From the NCBI RefSeq assembly GCF_000429185.2, contig NZ_AUBJ02000001.1:3162001-3226000 (forward strand): a stretch of DNA of 64,000 bases. Reading direction: 5' to 3'. The notes under the pieces were generated by a model. It was not told the origin of the DNA, made no database searches, and saw only the letters and a list, made by a program, of their open reading frames with translations. This DNA comes from Actinoalloteichus caeruleus DSM 43889 (GTDB lineage Bacteria > Actinomycetota > Actinomycetes > Mycobacteriales > Pseudonocardiaceae). Every line of letters begins with the position of its first letter. Within the stretch, counting starts at the first letter, position 1. Below are positions 29,275 to 37,857 of this stretch, piece by piece. Both the position numbers and the translations under genes were made by a program.

Positions 29275-30039
29275 GTGGAGCGACCCAGGGTGGACCTCAA
29301 CAGCGACCTCGGTGAGGGCTTCGGTGTGTGGCGCCTCGGCGACGACACCGCGCTGCTGGACGTCGTGAGCAGCGCGAACGTCGCATGCGGCTTCCACGCC
29401 GGGGACCCCTCCACCATGCGCCGGGTGTGCGCGGCGGCCGCCGACCGGGGCGTGACGATCGGCGCGCAGGTCTCCTACCGGGATCTGGCGGGCTTCGGGC
29501 GCCGCTTCGTCGACGTCGAACCCCGGGAACTCGCCGACGAGGTCGTCTACCAGCTCGCGGCCCTCGACGGGTTCGCTCGGATCGCCGGAAGCCGCGTCCG
29601 CTACGTCAAACCGCACGGCGCGCTCTACAACGCGGTGGTGACCCACACCGGGCAGGCGGAGGCGCTGGTCGCGGCCGTGCGGGACTACGACCCGGACCTG
29701 GCCGCCCTGGGGCTGCCCGGCTCGGAGTGGTTGCGCCTCGCCGAGGAGGCGGGGCTGCGCACGGTGCGGGAGGCCTTCGCCGACCGCGCCTACCGCCCGG
29801 ACGGCTCGCTGGTCCCGCGTCGCGAACCCGGTGCGGTGGTGCGGGACGGGGACGAGGTCGTCCACCGCGGCCTGCGGATGGTCACCGAGGGCGTGGTCCG
29901 GGCCGTGGACGGCACCGACGTGGCGGTACGTCCCGCCTCGCTGTGCGTGCACGGGGACACTCCCGGCGCGGTGGCGTTGGCGGTGCGCGTCCGGGACGCC
30001 CTGCGGGACGCCGGGGTCGAGGTCCGCGCGTTCGGCTGA
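29275..30039 (+). CDS. pxpA: 5-oxoprolinase subunit A (LamB/YcsF family)
   Basis: 254 residues. PxpABC opens 5-oxo-L-proline to glutamate with ATP (known). The family start [20 protein letters not shown] is followed by [36 protein letters not shown] and [15 protein letters not shown]. The end [20 protein letters not shown] is canonical. The GTG at 29275 has GGAGGTGGAG about 5 nt upstream. A gap of 351 nt separates it from pxpB, longer than usual for this operon. Confidence 0.95.
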   Translation: MERPRVDLNSDLGEGFGVWRLGDDTALLDVVSSANVACGFHAGDPSTMRRVCAAAADRGVTIGAQVSYRDLAGFGRRFVDVEPRELADEVVYQLAALDGFARIAGSRVRYVKPHGALYNAVVTHTGQAEALVAAVRDYDPDLAALGLPGSEWLRLAEEAGLRTVREAFADRAYRPDGSLVPRREPGAVVRDGDEVVHRGLRMVTEGVVRAVDGTDVAVRPASLCVHGDTPGAVALAVRVRDALRDAGVEVRAFG

Positions 30040-30390
30040 CCGGCGGCACGCTGGCCCGCCGCCCGGCCCTGGGCCGACGTGCGGCCGGTGTGCCCGACCG
30101 ACGGTCCCACCCGCGCGGAACCCGTCCGCGGGACCACCCGGTGGCGGGGCGCCGCCCCACCCACGCCTGCCCGCACGACGCGCTGAGCGCGCCCCGTCAC
30201 CCGGCACAGCCAGGACCCGCTTCCGTTGTGCGGCCGCACGACCTTCGGCCCCGGGCCGCGCCCTCCCACTGGCGGGGGACTCGTCGGAGGCGACGGCGAG
30301 CGCGACATGGGGGACGATGGGAACGGACACCCAGCGACGACGCCGAGCCGGGAACGTGGTCCCGGTCCTCGCGGACGAACGGGAGGGGCC
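30040..30390. other. gap between pxpA and pxpB
   Basis: About 350 bases with no supported gene and no clear terminator. GGGAGGGG at its end is the pxpB ribosome binding site. Confidence 0.35.
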
Positions 30391-31047
30391 ATGCCACCAT
30401 CCCCCACGTCGACGGCACGAGATCTGGTGCGCGCCACCCGGGCGGTGGGTGACAGGGCGTTCCTCGTGGAGGTCGACTCGCTCGACGAGGTGGAACGGCT
30501 ACGGCGGGCACTCGCCGACCGCCCGCTCACCGGGGTGACCGAGTACGTCCCGGCGGCGCGCACCCTGCTGCTCCGCTACGCCGACGCGGGCACCGACCGG
30601 GCGGCCCTGCTGTCCGAACTCGACGAGATCGAGGTTCCCGCGCCCTCCCCGGCCAGCGAGGGCGAGGGACTGCGGGTGCCCGTCCGGTACGACGGCGCCG
30701 ACCTCGACGAGGTGGCGGAACTGACCGGTCTCACCAGCGCGGAGGTCGTCGCCAGGCACACCGCCGCCCGCTACCGCGTCGCGTTCTGCGGCTTCGCCCC
30801 CGGTTTCGGCTACCTGATCGGCGGCGACCCGGTGCTGCGCGTGCCCCGGCTGCCCTCACCCCGCGTCCGGGTTCCCGCCGGAGCGGTGGCGGTGGCCGAC
30901 GAGTTCTCCGCCGTCTACCCGAGGGAGTCCCCCGGTGGTTGGCGGCTGCTCGGCCACACCCAGCTGCCCCTGTGGGACGCGCGGCGCGACCCGCCGGCCC
31001 TGCTGACGCCGGGCACGGTGGTCCGCTTCGAGGAGGTGGCGTCGTGA
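30391..31047 (+). CDS. pxpB: 5-oxoprolinase subunit B
   Basis: 218 residues, allophanate hydrolase subunit 1-like. VRYDGADLDEVAELTGL, VARHTAARYRVAFCGFAPGF followed by GYLIGG, and RVRVPAGAVAVADEFSAVYP are the family blocks. GGWRLLGHTQLPLWD and LLTPGTVVRFEEV close the protein. GGGAGGGG lies 2-9 nt before the ATG. Its stop overlaps the pxpC start (GTGA), so the two are coupled and probably form one complex. Works with PxpA and PxpC. Confidence 0.94.
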   Translation: MPPSPTSTARDLVRATRAVGDRAFLVEVDSLDEVERLRRALADRPLTGVTEYVPAARTLLLRYADAGTDRAALLSELDEIEVPAPSPASEGEGLRVPVRYDGADLDEVAELTGLTSAEVVARHTAARYRVAFCGFAPGFGYLIGGDPVLRVPRLPSPRVRVPAGAVAVADEFSAVYPRESPGGWRLLGHTQLPLWDARRDPPALLTPGTVVRFEEVAS

Positions 31048-32015
31048 CCGCACCGGAGTTCGGTCGTGGGAGTCCCACCACCGAGGACACCGGGGAGGGG
31101 GCGGTGCCGGTCCCACGCGTCCCCGCGTCCCGGCGAGGGGAGACCGAGGCCGCCGGGTTCGACGTCCTGGTGGCCGGCCCGTTGACGACCGTGCAGGACC
31201 AGGGCCGCCCCGGCTACGCGGCGATGGGCGTTCCCCGGTCCGGTGCCGCCGACCCGCCGAGCCTGGAGCTGGCGAACCGGCTGGTCGGCAACCCCGGGTC
31301 GGCGGCCGCGCTCGAACTGACCTTCGGCGGCCTGGCGGTGCGGTTCCGCCAGGCGGGGCTGGTCGCGCTGACCGGCGCGTCCTGCCCGATGTGGCTGGAC
31401 GGCAGGCCCGTCGGCATCCACTGCGCGGTTCCGGTGCTCGCCGGGCAGGTGCTCAGGGTGGGCGCCCCGGTGGCGGGCCTGCGCGCTTACCTGGCCGTGC
31501 GGGGAGGGGTGGCCGTCGAACCGGTGCTCGGCTCCCGGTCCACCGACCTGCTCTCCGGGCTGGGGCCACCGCCCCTCTCGACGGGCCAGGTCCTGCCGGT
31601 GGGCAGTGCGGGCGGCTCCTGGCCGGCCGACGTCGTCGCCCCGGTGCGGTGGCTGCCGTCGCCGGCGGACCTCGTCGTCCTCCGGGTGAGGCTCGGCCCC
31701 CGAGACGACTGGTTCCCGCCCGAGGCGCTCACGCGCCTGGCGCACGAGGAGTTCCGGGTCACCGGGGAGTCCGACCGGGTCGGCATGCGCCTGTCCGGCC
31801 CAGAACTACGGCGCTCCGACGGTCGCGAACTGCCGTCCGAGGGCATGGTGGCGGGAGCGGTCCAGGTTCCTCCCGACGGCCACCCCGTGCTGTTCCTGGC
31901 CGACCACCCGGTGACCGGCGGCTATCCGGTGGTCGCGGTCGTCGTGTCCGAGGACGTGCCGCTGGCCGCGCAGTGCGTTCCCGGTCAACGGGTGCGGTTC
32001 CGACCGGTCCGCTGA
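31044..32015 (+). CDS. pxpC: 5-oxoprolinase subunit C
   Basis: 323 residues, allophanate hydrolase subunit 2/biotin-dependent carboxyltransferase-like. GPLTTVQDQGRPGYAAMGVP is the family start, followed by SGAADPPSLELANRLVGNPG. ALELTFGGLAVRF and RAYLAVRGGVAVEPVLGSRS are also diagnostic, as is SEGMVAGAVQVPPDGHPVLF. The first 40 residues, before the homology, are extra and low-complexity. The GTG start at 31044 overlaps the pxpB stop. Confidence 0.94.
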   Translation: MTAPEFGRGSPTTEDTGEGAVPVPRVPASRRGETEAAGFDVLVAGPLTTVQDQGRPGYAAMGVPRSGAADPPSLELANRLVGNPGSAAALELTFGGLAVRFRQAGLVALTGASCPMWLDGRPVGIHCAVPVLAGQVLRVGAPVAGLRAYLAVRGGVAVEPVLGSRSTDLLSGLGPPPLSTGQVLPVGSAGGSWPADVVAPVRWLPSPADLVVLRVRLGPRDDWFPPEALTRLAHEEFRVTGESDRVGMRLSGPELRRSDGRELPSEGMVAGAVQVPPDGHPVLFLADHPVTGGYPVVAVVVSEDVPLAAQCVPGQRVRFRPVR

Positions 32016-32302
32016 CCGGGCCGGCCCCGCCCCGCCTCCCTCCCCACCGCCCCGGCCCACGACCGGGCGCGGTCGTCCTCGCCGTCCCGCCCAGTCGTCG
32101 AACCCGCCGGGTCTCCCGGAGCAGCGCCCGTTCCACGCCCCATAGCCCTGGCCGTCCCGCGCCGCCACCGGACACCGGTGGTTGTCACCGATCAGGTGGC
32201 TGGCCGCCCGGATCGGTCCTCCCGATCACTCCGTGATCGACGAGGGGCCGTGCCCACCGCTTCGGGGGCGGCGAACACCGGGACCGAGGAGACGAACGAC
32301 AC

Positions 32303-33424
32303 ATGACGCTGCGGCGGTGGTTGCTGGTCGGGTCCACCCTGTTCTTCGTGTTCGGGGTGGTCGCCGGCATCACGTGGACCGACCCGGACGAGCGTTCCCG
32401 GGGAACGAACACCCCGCCGGCCGGCCGGCGCATTCCGACGGCGGCCGATCCGAGCGGCGACCCGGGGGCGCTCCCCGACGAGCGACCGGAGACGCTCTCC
32501 TCGGGGAGCGCCGGGTGGCCGCGGCCGCTGGCCCCCGCCGAGCGGGCGCCCCAGCTCGTCCTGCTCGCGGCCGAGGGCACCCCCTCGCCGGCGGAGTGGC
32601 GGCGGATGACCGAGGTGGCGACCACCACGGGTGCCGGTCTCACCGTGTTCCTCCCCGCCTCGGCGATCGACGACGCGCACGCGGAGCGGCGCGCGGGTAG
32701 GGCGCCGAGCAGCGACTCCCCGGTGTTCCGCGCGCTGGGTGAGGGACACGAGGTGGGGCTGCTGGTGCGGGGCGCGGACTGCGCGAGCCCCCGGCACCCC
32801 GCCAACCCGGAGGCGACGATCCGGCGCGCCGTCTCCCAACTCGCCGAACTCGGCGGGCAGGACTCGCCGTTGCCCGCGCGCACCGGTGTCCTCCTGCGGT
32901 GCGCGGAGGCGACCTCGCCCACCCCGGGACTACCGGCCCGGGTCGACTACACCATCTGGGGCCGCACGTCGCTCCCCCAGTGGCCGGAACGGGAGGACGG
33001 ACGTTGGGTGCTGCGGGCCCTCGACCTCGGCCACGACGGAGACGCCGACGGCGCGACCGGGGCCCGTCCGAACAGCGCGACCGCCCCCGTGGCCACCGTG
33101 CCGGCCCGAACCCGCATCAGGGACCTGCACGACTCGACCCGGGGCTCCAACCGGGCGCCCCTCGTCCTGACGACGCGGTCCACGCGGTGGTCGGACGAGC
33201 TGTTCGTCTCCGCTCTGCGGGAGGAACTGCTCGGTGTCTGCCCGGCCGAGGAGACGGTGTGCGCCACCCACGCCCAGGCCGTGGAATGGCTGGACCTCCA
33301 GAACCGGGACACCCTGCTGGCCTACCAGCGGATGGTCGTCCCGCACGCCGACCAGGCACCGGGGACGCCTGCCGGGGACGAGGCGGAGGACCGAGGGCGT
33401 CCCGGCGGAGCGGGAACCTGGTGA
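32303..33424 (+). CDS. secreted or anchored protein, degenerate polysaccharide-deacetylase-like
   Basis: 373 residues. A signal or anchor helix, WLLVGSTLFFVFGVVAGITW, begins at residue 6, followed by a proline-rich stretch of about 45 residues. The rest reads as an alternating beta/alpha domain: APQLVLLAAEGTPSPAEWRR, GAGLTVFLPASAID, then GEGHEVGLLVRGADCASP. The last resembles the deacetylase-type EVGLHVxGH element, but the metal histidines and the DD motif are missing. Catalysis is therefore doubtful; the fold is inferred. An ATG at 32303 follows GAGGAG. Convergent with the cysteine-rich gene downstream. Confidence 0.6.
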   Translation: MTLRRWLLVGSTLFFVFGVVAGITWTDPDERSRGTNTPPAGRRIPTAADPSGDPGALPDERPETLSSGSAGWPRPLAPAERAPQLVLLAAEGTPSPAEWRRMTEVATTTGAGLTVFLPASAIDDAHAERRAGRAPSSDSPVFRALGEGHEVGLLVRGADCASPRHPANPEATIRRAVSQLAELGGQDSPLPARTGVLLRCAEATSPTPGLPARVDYTIWGRTSLPQWPEREDGRWVLRALDLGHDGDADGATGARPNSATAPVATVPARTRIRDLHDSTRGSNRAPLVLTTRSTRWSDELFVSALREELLGVCPAEETVCATHAQAVEWLDLQNRDTLLAYQRMVVPHADQAPGTPAGDEAEDRGRPGGAGTW

Positions 33425-33520
33425 GGCGGGTGCGGCCACGAGTGTCATCGGCCGCACCCGCCGTGGACGCCGACGGTCGCGGATCGGCTCCCAGTGTCAC
33501 GCGACCCGGCGCCGGCCCCG

Positions 33521-33826
33521 TCAGGCCGCGTAACGCGGTGCGGGGAGCTCGCCCACCAGCGTGCCCGGCTGGTCCTCGCCGATCACTCCGATGACCTGCG
33601 TCGGCCAGTCCGAACCCCGGTGGGACCGAACCGCCGGCCGCACCCGAACCTCACTCGCCCGACAGGAATCACAGCACGCGCATTCGTAACGACGAAGGGT
33701 GGCGCTCGCGAAACGCGCCACGGAAACCACCGCGAACTCGTGGCTCCCGACCACGCAGGAACAACCGTTCCCCAGGACAGCGCGATCACGCGCCGAGCGG
33801 ACTTCATCGCCCAAGGTAACGTCCAT
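33521..33826 (-). CDS. cysteine-rich 101-residue protein, unknown family
   Basis: I do not recognise the family. Six cysteines at residues 22, 24, 49, 51, 52 and 55 form CxC and CxCCxxC clusters (NGCSCVVG, YECACCDSCRAS), which could bind zinc or an iron-sulfur centre (inference). There is no signal peptide or membrane helix; the C-terminus is Pro/Gly-rich. AGGAGAGGGC directly precedes the ATG at 33826, a good ribosome binding site, which together with coding bias supports a real gene. It has a long, lower-GC upstream region with a plausible promoter at 34044-34073. Confidence 0.6.
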   Translation of the reverse strand: MDVTLGDEVRSARDRAVLGNGCSCVVGSHEFAVVSVARFASATLRRYECACCDSCRASEVRVRPAVRSHRGSDWPTQVIGVIGEDQPGTLVGELPAPRYAA

Positions 33827-34558
33827 GCCCTCTCCTACCGGTCCCGGAGGACCGAAATCGTGACGTCGCCGCCCGGACGTGCCGCGAGAACGGCACACGG
33901 AGCGGTCTCACCGCCCCGCCGCGCGGAGACCTGGAATGGAAACTTCCCCTCAACGCCCTGACCAGAGCACCTGGCGAGCGATTCGACGGTTCACCGGAGC
34001 CGCGCCGGGCCACCACACCACCGAACAAAGAGGACTCCGCCGCAGAATATCCCACCAACCAAGAAGCACACAAGACATCGGGAATCACTTGCGTTCACAT
34101 CTACTTCACGTCGACGAACCAAGCACGTGACCTGCGCAATTCGAAGGAAACCGCGCGGACAAGCCCGACCACAACCCGCATCCGCGCCGAGGTTCCCGTT
34201 CTCGACCTCCGCCACCGAAGGGCGAACCCCAGAAAACGAGAAAACCAGGTGATTCACTTCACAACGGAGCAACAATCGGGCTCGACGCTTATCGGGGGAC
34301 GAATCCACTGCGGACGGCGATCACCCTGTTCCGCTCCGTTCCCGAGAAGCCCGAGGGGCACCGACGCGAAGGTGCTCCGGACCGCGACCGCGACCGTCCC
34401 GATCTGGGACAGGACCCGGGAACGCGACCCCGACACTCCTGACTCCCGAACGGGCCACCGGCTCCCGGAGAGGACACCGCGCCGGCGACGGCACGGAGCC
34501 TCGGATCAGCGCCCCCGGACGGCGCCCCGGAGCGCCCACCTCGCCGACGGGAGGGCGG
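33827..34558. other. lower-GC, gene-poor region
   Basis: About 730 bases. The part from 33930 to 34330 is clearly poorer in GC than the rest of the window, with many CAA, GAA, AAA and ATC words. A 64-codon frame (33936-34130) with GGAG upstream exists, but its codon use is unlike the genes here, so I do not call it. Contains a candidate promoter for the cysteine-rich gene. Confidence 0.45.
34044..34073 (-). promoter_or_regulatory. candidate promoter of the cysteine-rich gene
   Basis: On the minus strand TTGTGT (34073-34068), an 18-bp spacer and TATTCT (34049-34044) resemble a housekeeping promoter. It would give a leader of about 210 nt before the ATG at 33826. Confidence 0.35.
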
Positions 34559-35404
34559 TCACCGCGGGTGGTAGACCGAGAGCGCCACCGCGCCGGTGAC
34601 CGCCACCACCTCGGGCCGTCCCGCCAACCACGACGAGACCTCCACCTCCTGGACGTGGTGGGCGCTCGGCCCCATGCCCACCAGCCGCCGCACGTCCGCG
34701 TGACCGAGGGCCAGCCCGAACTCCACCTGCTCGCGCTCCACCAACCGGAAGTGGGCGCCGAGCTGGTCGTCCATCCGCTCCTGCTTCCTGCTGTCCACCC
34801 CGACCAACCCCAACGGCCCCACCAGCTCGGCGAGGTGGTGGTCCTCGGGCGTGACCACCAGCAACACGCCGTCCGCCGCCAGCACCCGGCGCATCTCCGC
34901 CGGGTTCCTCGGCGCGAACACGTCCAGCACCAGGTCGACCGCGTGGTCCCGCACCGGCAACCCCGCCCAGGCGTCGGCGACCACCGCGCCGGCCCTCGGG
35001 TGGCAGCGGGCCGCGCGCCGCGCCGCGTACCTGGACACGTCCACCGCGACGCCCCGGGAGCCGGCCAGCCGATCGAGGACACCCGCCAGGTAGTAGCCGG
35101 TCCCCGCGCCCACCTCCACGACGCACGTGCCGTCGCGCCCCGGCTCGACGGCTGATCCGGCGGCGGTGGCGACCAGGTCGCGGATCGGCGCGTAGTGGCC
35201 AGCGGTGAGGAAGTCCGCCCGGTCGGCGACCATGCCCGCGGTGTCCCCACCGTGCCCGGAGTGGCGTCCGGTCAGCAGGCTCACGTAGCCCTGCCGGGCC
35301 ACGTCGAAGTGGTGCCCCTCCTCGCAGCGCAGCCCCGACCGGGTCGTTGAACAGGCCCGATGGCAGTGCGGGCAGGCCAGGACATCCACGACGTCGGAAA
35401 GCAC
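34559..35404 (-). CDS. 23S rRNA (guanine-N1) methyltransferase, RlmA/TlrB-like
   Basis: 281 residues. The N-terminal zinc knuckle has Cys11, Cys14, Cys28 and His32 (LACPHCHRA, LRCEEGHHFD). RQGYVSLLTGRHSGHGGDTA is the RlmA signature. The SAM-binding motif VVEVGAGTGYYLAGVLD is followed by LDVFAPRNPAEMRRVL. Members methylate G745 or G748 in helix 35 of 23S rRNA, and some give macrolide resistance (known); which base is modified here cannot be told. GTG at 35404 begins homology; upstream frame was not used. Divergent from an MFS exporter gene. Confidence 0.88.
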   Translation of the reverse strand: MLSDVVDVLACPHCHRACSTTRSGLRCEEGHHFDVARQGYVSLLTGRHSGHGGDTAGMVADRADFLTAGHYAPIRDLVATAAGSAVEPGRDGTCVVEVGAGTGYYLAGVLDRLAGSRGVAVDVSRYAARRAARCHPRAGAVVADAWAGLPVRDHAVDLVLDVFAPRNPAEMRRVLAADGVLLVVTPEDHHLAELVGPLGLVGVDSRKQERMDDQLGAHFRLVEREQVEFGLALGHADVRRLVGMGPSAHHVQEVEVSSWLAGRPEVVAVTGAVALSVYHPR

Positions 35405-35692
35405 GGGACGGGAACCTTCGGGGACTGGGGGACGGTGACTCGCGCCGCTCAGCCTAGGCAGCGGCGGCACCACCCCCGTGACGGGCACCCGGGCGGCTCG
35501 CGGTGGCTCGCCTCACAACCGGTTCTGGGAAGCGGGCGATCTCGTGCACGGTTGGGCAGAGGGTGCCTCAGGGTCGAGGTCCCGCACTCGGAAGTCCTCC
35601 CCTCCCCGGGTGACCTCCCCACCGCGCCGGTCACCCACGTCGTCACCCGCACGACGGGCCACCACTCGCCTCACCACCGATCTGGAGAAGTC

Positions 35693-36955
35693 GTGCCACT
35701 CGCCCTCCTCGCCCTGGCCGTCGGCGCCTTCGGCCTGGGCACCACGGAGTTCGTCATGATGGGCCTGCTGCCGGAGATCGCCGCCGGCAACGAGGTGTCC
35801 ATCCCCACGGCGGGCCACCTGATCTCCGGCTACGCCCTCGGGGTCGTGATCGGCGCGCCCGCGCTCACCGCCGTGGGCGCCCGCCTGCCCAGGAAGACGA
35901 TGCTGCTCGGCACGATGGCGTTGTTCACCGCGTCGAACCTGGTATCGGCGCTGGCCCCCAACCACGAGACCCTGCTCGCCACCCGGGTCCTCGCCGGGCT
36001 GCCCCACGGGACGTTCTTCGGAGTGGGCGCCGTCGTCGCGGCCAGCCTGGTCGCCCGCGAACACCGGGCGAAGGCGGTCTCCATGATGTTCGCCGGGCTC
36101 ACCCTCGCGAACGTCGTCGGCGTGCCACTCGGCACCCTGCTCGGGCAGCAGGTCGGTTGGCGGTGGACCTTCGTCATGGTCGGCCTGGTGGGCGCGGCGG
36201 CGCTGGTCAGCGTCGCGGCCCTGGTCCCCCGGCAGCCCGCGCCACGGGACGCGGGCATGCGCCGGGAGCTCGGGGCGTTCCGCCGGCCCCAGGTGTGGCT
36301 GGCGCTGGGCATCGTCACCTTCGGCTTCGGCGGGACCTTCGCCTGCTTCAGCTACATCACCCCGATGATGACCGACGTCGCCGGTTACGACGCCGGCAGC
36401 GTGACCTGGCTGCTGGCGTTGTTCGGCGTCGGCATGACGATCGGCAACCTGCTGGGCGGCCGGCTCGCCGACCGGGCGTTGATGCCCAGCCTGTACGGGT
36501 TCCTCGCCGGCCTGGCCCTCATGCTGGGCCTGTTCGCCTTCACCGCGCACGACAAGGTGCTCGCCGCCGTCACGATCTTCCTGATCGGCGTGACCGGCTT
36601 CGCCGCCGGTCCGACGGTGCAGACGCTGATCCTGGACCGGGCGGAGGGCGCGCCGAGCCTGGCGGCCGCCAGCATCCAGTCCGCGTTCAACATCGCCAAC
36701 GCGATCGGCGCCTACCTGGGTGGGCTGGTCATCAGCGCTGGGCTGGGCCTCACCGCTCCGAACCTCGTCGGCGCGGGGCTGGCCGTGGTGGGCCTGGGCA
36801 TCGCGGTCGTCTCCGGGGTGTTGGCCCGCCGGAAGAACGCGCGCGAGGGCGGCGGACCGACCCCCTCCGAGGGTGATGGCTCCACGGGTGCCGAGCTGCC
36901 GGCCGCCCCGGCTGGCGGGTTCGGGGAGCGGGCCACCTCCCCGATCGGCCGCTGA
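35693..36955 (+). CDS. MFS transporter, DHA1 (AraJ/Cml-like) family
   Basis: 420 residues with twelve predicted helices. LGTTEFVMMGLLPEIA followed by the first helix is the signature of the AraJ/Cmx drug-efflux group. The motif-A-like GARLPRKTMLLGTMALF and RVLAGLPHGTFFGVGAVVAA are also typical. It probably exports small molecules or drugs by proton antiport (inference); the substrate is unknown. GTG at 35693 has GGAG 6 nt upstream. Next to the RlmA-like gene, divergent, which could make a resistance pair. The C-terminal tail of 50 residues is low-complexity. Confidence 0.92.
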   Translation: MPLALLALAVGAFGLGTTEFVMMGLLPEIAAGNEVSIPTAGHLISGYALGVVIGAPALTAVGARLPRKTMLLGTMALFTASNLVSALAPNHETLLATRVLAGLPHGTFFGVGAVVAASLVAREHRAKAVSMMFAGLTLANVVGVPLGTLLGQQVGWRWTFVMVGLVGAAALVSVAALVPRQPAPRDAGMRRELGAFRRPQVWLALGIVTFGFGGTFACFSYITPMMTDVAGYDAGSVTWLLALFGVGMTIGNLLGGRLADRALMPSLYGFLAGLALMLGLFAFTAHDKVLAAVTIFLIGVTGFAAGPTVQTLILDRAEGAPSLAAASIQSAFNIANAIGAYLGGLVISAGLGLTAPNLVGAGLAVVGLGIAVVSGVLARRKNAREGGGPTPSEGDGSTGAELPAAPAGGFGERATSPIGR

Positions 36956-37277
36956 GCGACCCCCGGGGCACCACCCGCCCGCCGGCGGCCCCCAAGAGGG
37001 GAGGACCCCACCTCGGGCGGCGCCGAGGGAGGCGGCGGCCGGGCCCGGGCTGGGAGGAAGGCGGCGAGCCCGGCAACCGCACGTGTCCGGGCCCCGCAGC
37101 GGGCGCCCCTTGGCCCCAGGACCGGCCCGCACGCCGGACCGTCCTCGTTCCCGCAGCTCAGGGCGGTTCTCCCCCAGCTCGACGACGCCGAGGCACCCCC
37201 CTGCGCACACCCCTCCAGGGGTGTTGTACTGTATCCCTGCGAGCGAACGGAGGCGGTCCTCCGGGAGCGAGCGACAC
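36956..37277. other. region upstream of tRNA-Ala
   Basis: About 320 bases without a gene. TTGTACTGTATC near 37224-37235, some 45 bp before the tRNA, is the most likely promoter core. Confidence 0.4.
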
Positions 37278-37350
37278 GGGGCTGTGGCGCAGCTGGTAGC
37301 GCATCACACTGGCAGTGTGAGGGTCAGGGGTTCGAGTCCCCTCAGCTCCA
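37278..37350 (+). tRNA. tRNA-Ala(GGC)
   Basis: 73 nt cloverleaf. The acceptor stem is GGGGCTG with CAGCTCC. The D-arm is GCGCAGCTGGTAGCGC. The anticodon stem TCACA/TGTGA encloses loop CTGGCAG with anticodon GGC, and the T-loop is GGTTCGAGTCC. The discriminator is A, and CCA follows directly at 37351-37353, so the CCA end may be encoded. A U-tract terminator follows. No integrase or repeated 3' end is seen nearby, so there is no sign that it is an occupied attachment site. Confidence 0.97.
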
Positions 37351-37360
37351 CCACCATCGA

Positions 37361-37403
37361 AACCCTTCTGATCGGGATCACCATCCAGGTCAGGAGGGTT
37401 TTT
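37361..37403 (+). terminator. intrinsic terminator after tRNA-Ala
   Basis: An 11-bp stem (AACCCTTCTGA with TCAGGAGGGTT, one G-T pair), 18-nt loop and a run of T residues: the only classical U-tract terminator seen in the window. Confidence 0.88.
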
Positions 37404-37857
37404 CGTGGTTCGCGGACAGTTGCCGTTGACATTGACCCGCTGGCGCTGGGTCGGTCCAGCCGGTGCGGATGGCGCCCGTCCGGGTCCTCACCGGCCGCCG
37501 TCCTGAAGGACCGCGACATCGTTCCGGCCGCGACGTCGACGAGGATGCTGACCACCGTCTCACTAACGACCGTCAGGGTCAGTCCGCGTCGAGAGGATGG
37601 TGACGTGTCCGGTGCGCACCAGTTCCTGGTCCTGGCGGATGCGGACGCGGATCGACTCAGTCATCCGCCACCACCCGGCGGGATCAGGGCGTGGACGCGG
37701 AACCCGCCGTCCGACCCGGGACCGGCCACCAAGTCGCCAACGGGTGCGCTGGAGGAACGGGTTCGGCCTCGGTGACCCCGCGCCACGGCGCCCGCCCGCG
37801 GCTAGCCCGCCCTGACGTGACGGGACGCGGACGACGGGCATGCGGGTGCTCTCCCAG
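37404..37857. other. gene-free region after tRNA-Ala
   Basis: About 450 bases. Only short frames without family resemblance are present; one of 33 codons on the minus strand (around 37563-37664) has normal codon use but no support. Confidence 0.35.

Noticed and set aside
33936-34130. 64-codon plus-strand frame with GGAG upstream, in the low-GC island
   Set aside because: Codon use (AGA, ATA, CAA, CTA) is unlike all other genes here and no homology is recognisable; kept as an unexplained region.
37563-37664. 33-codon minus-strand frame after tRNA-Ala
   Set aside because: Too short, no clear ribosome binding site, no family resemblance.
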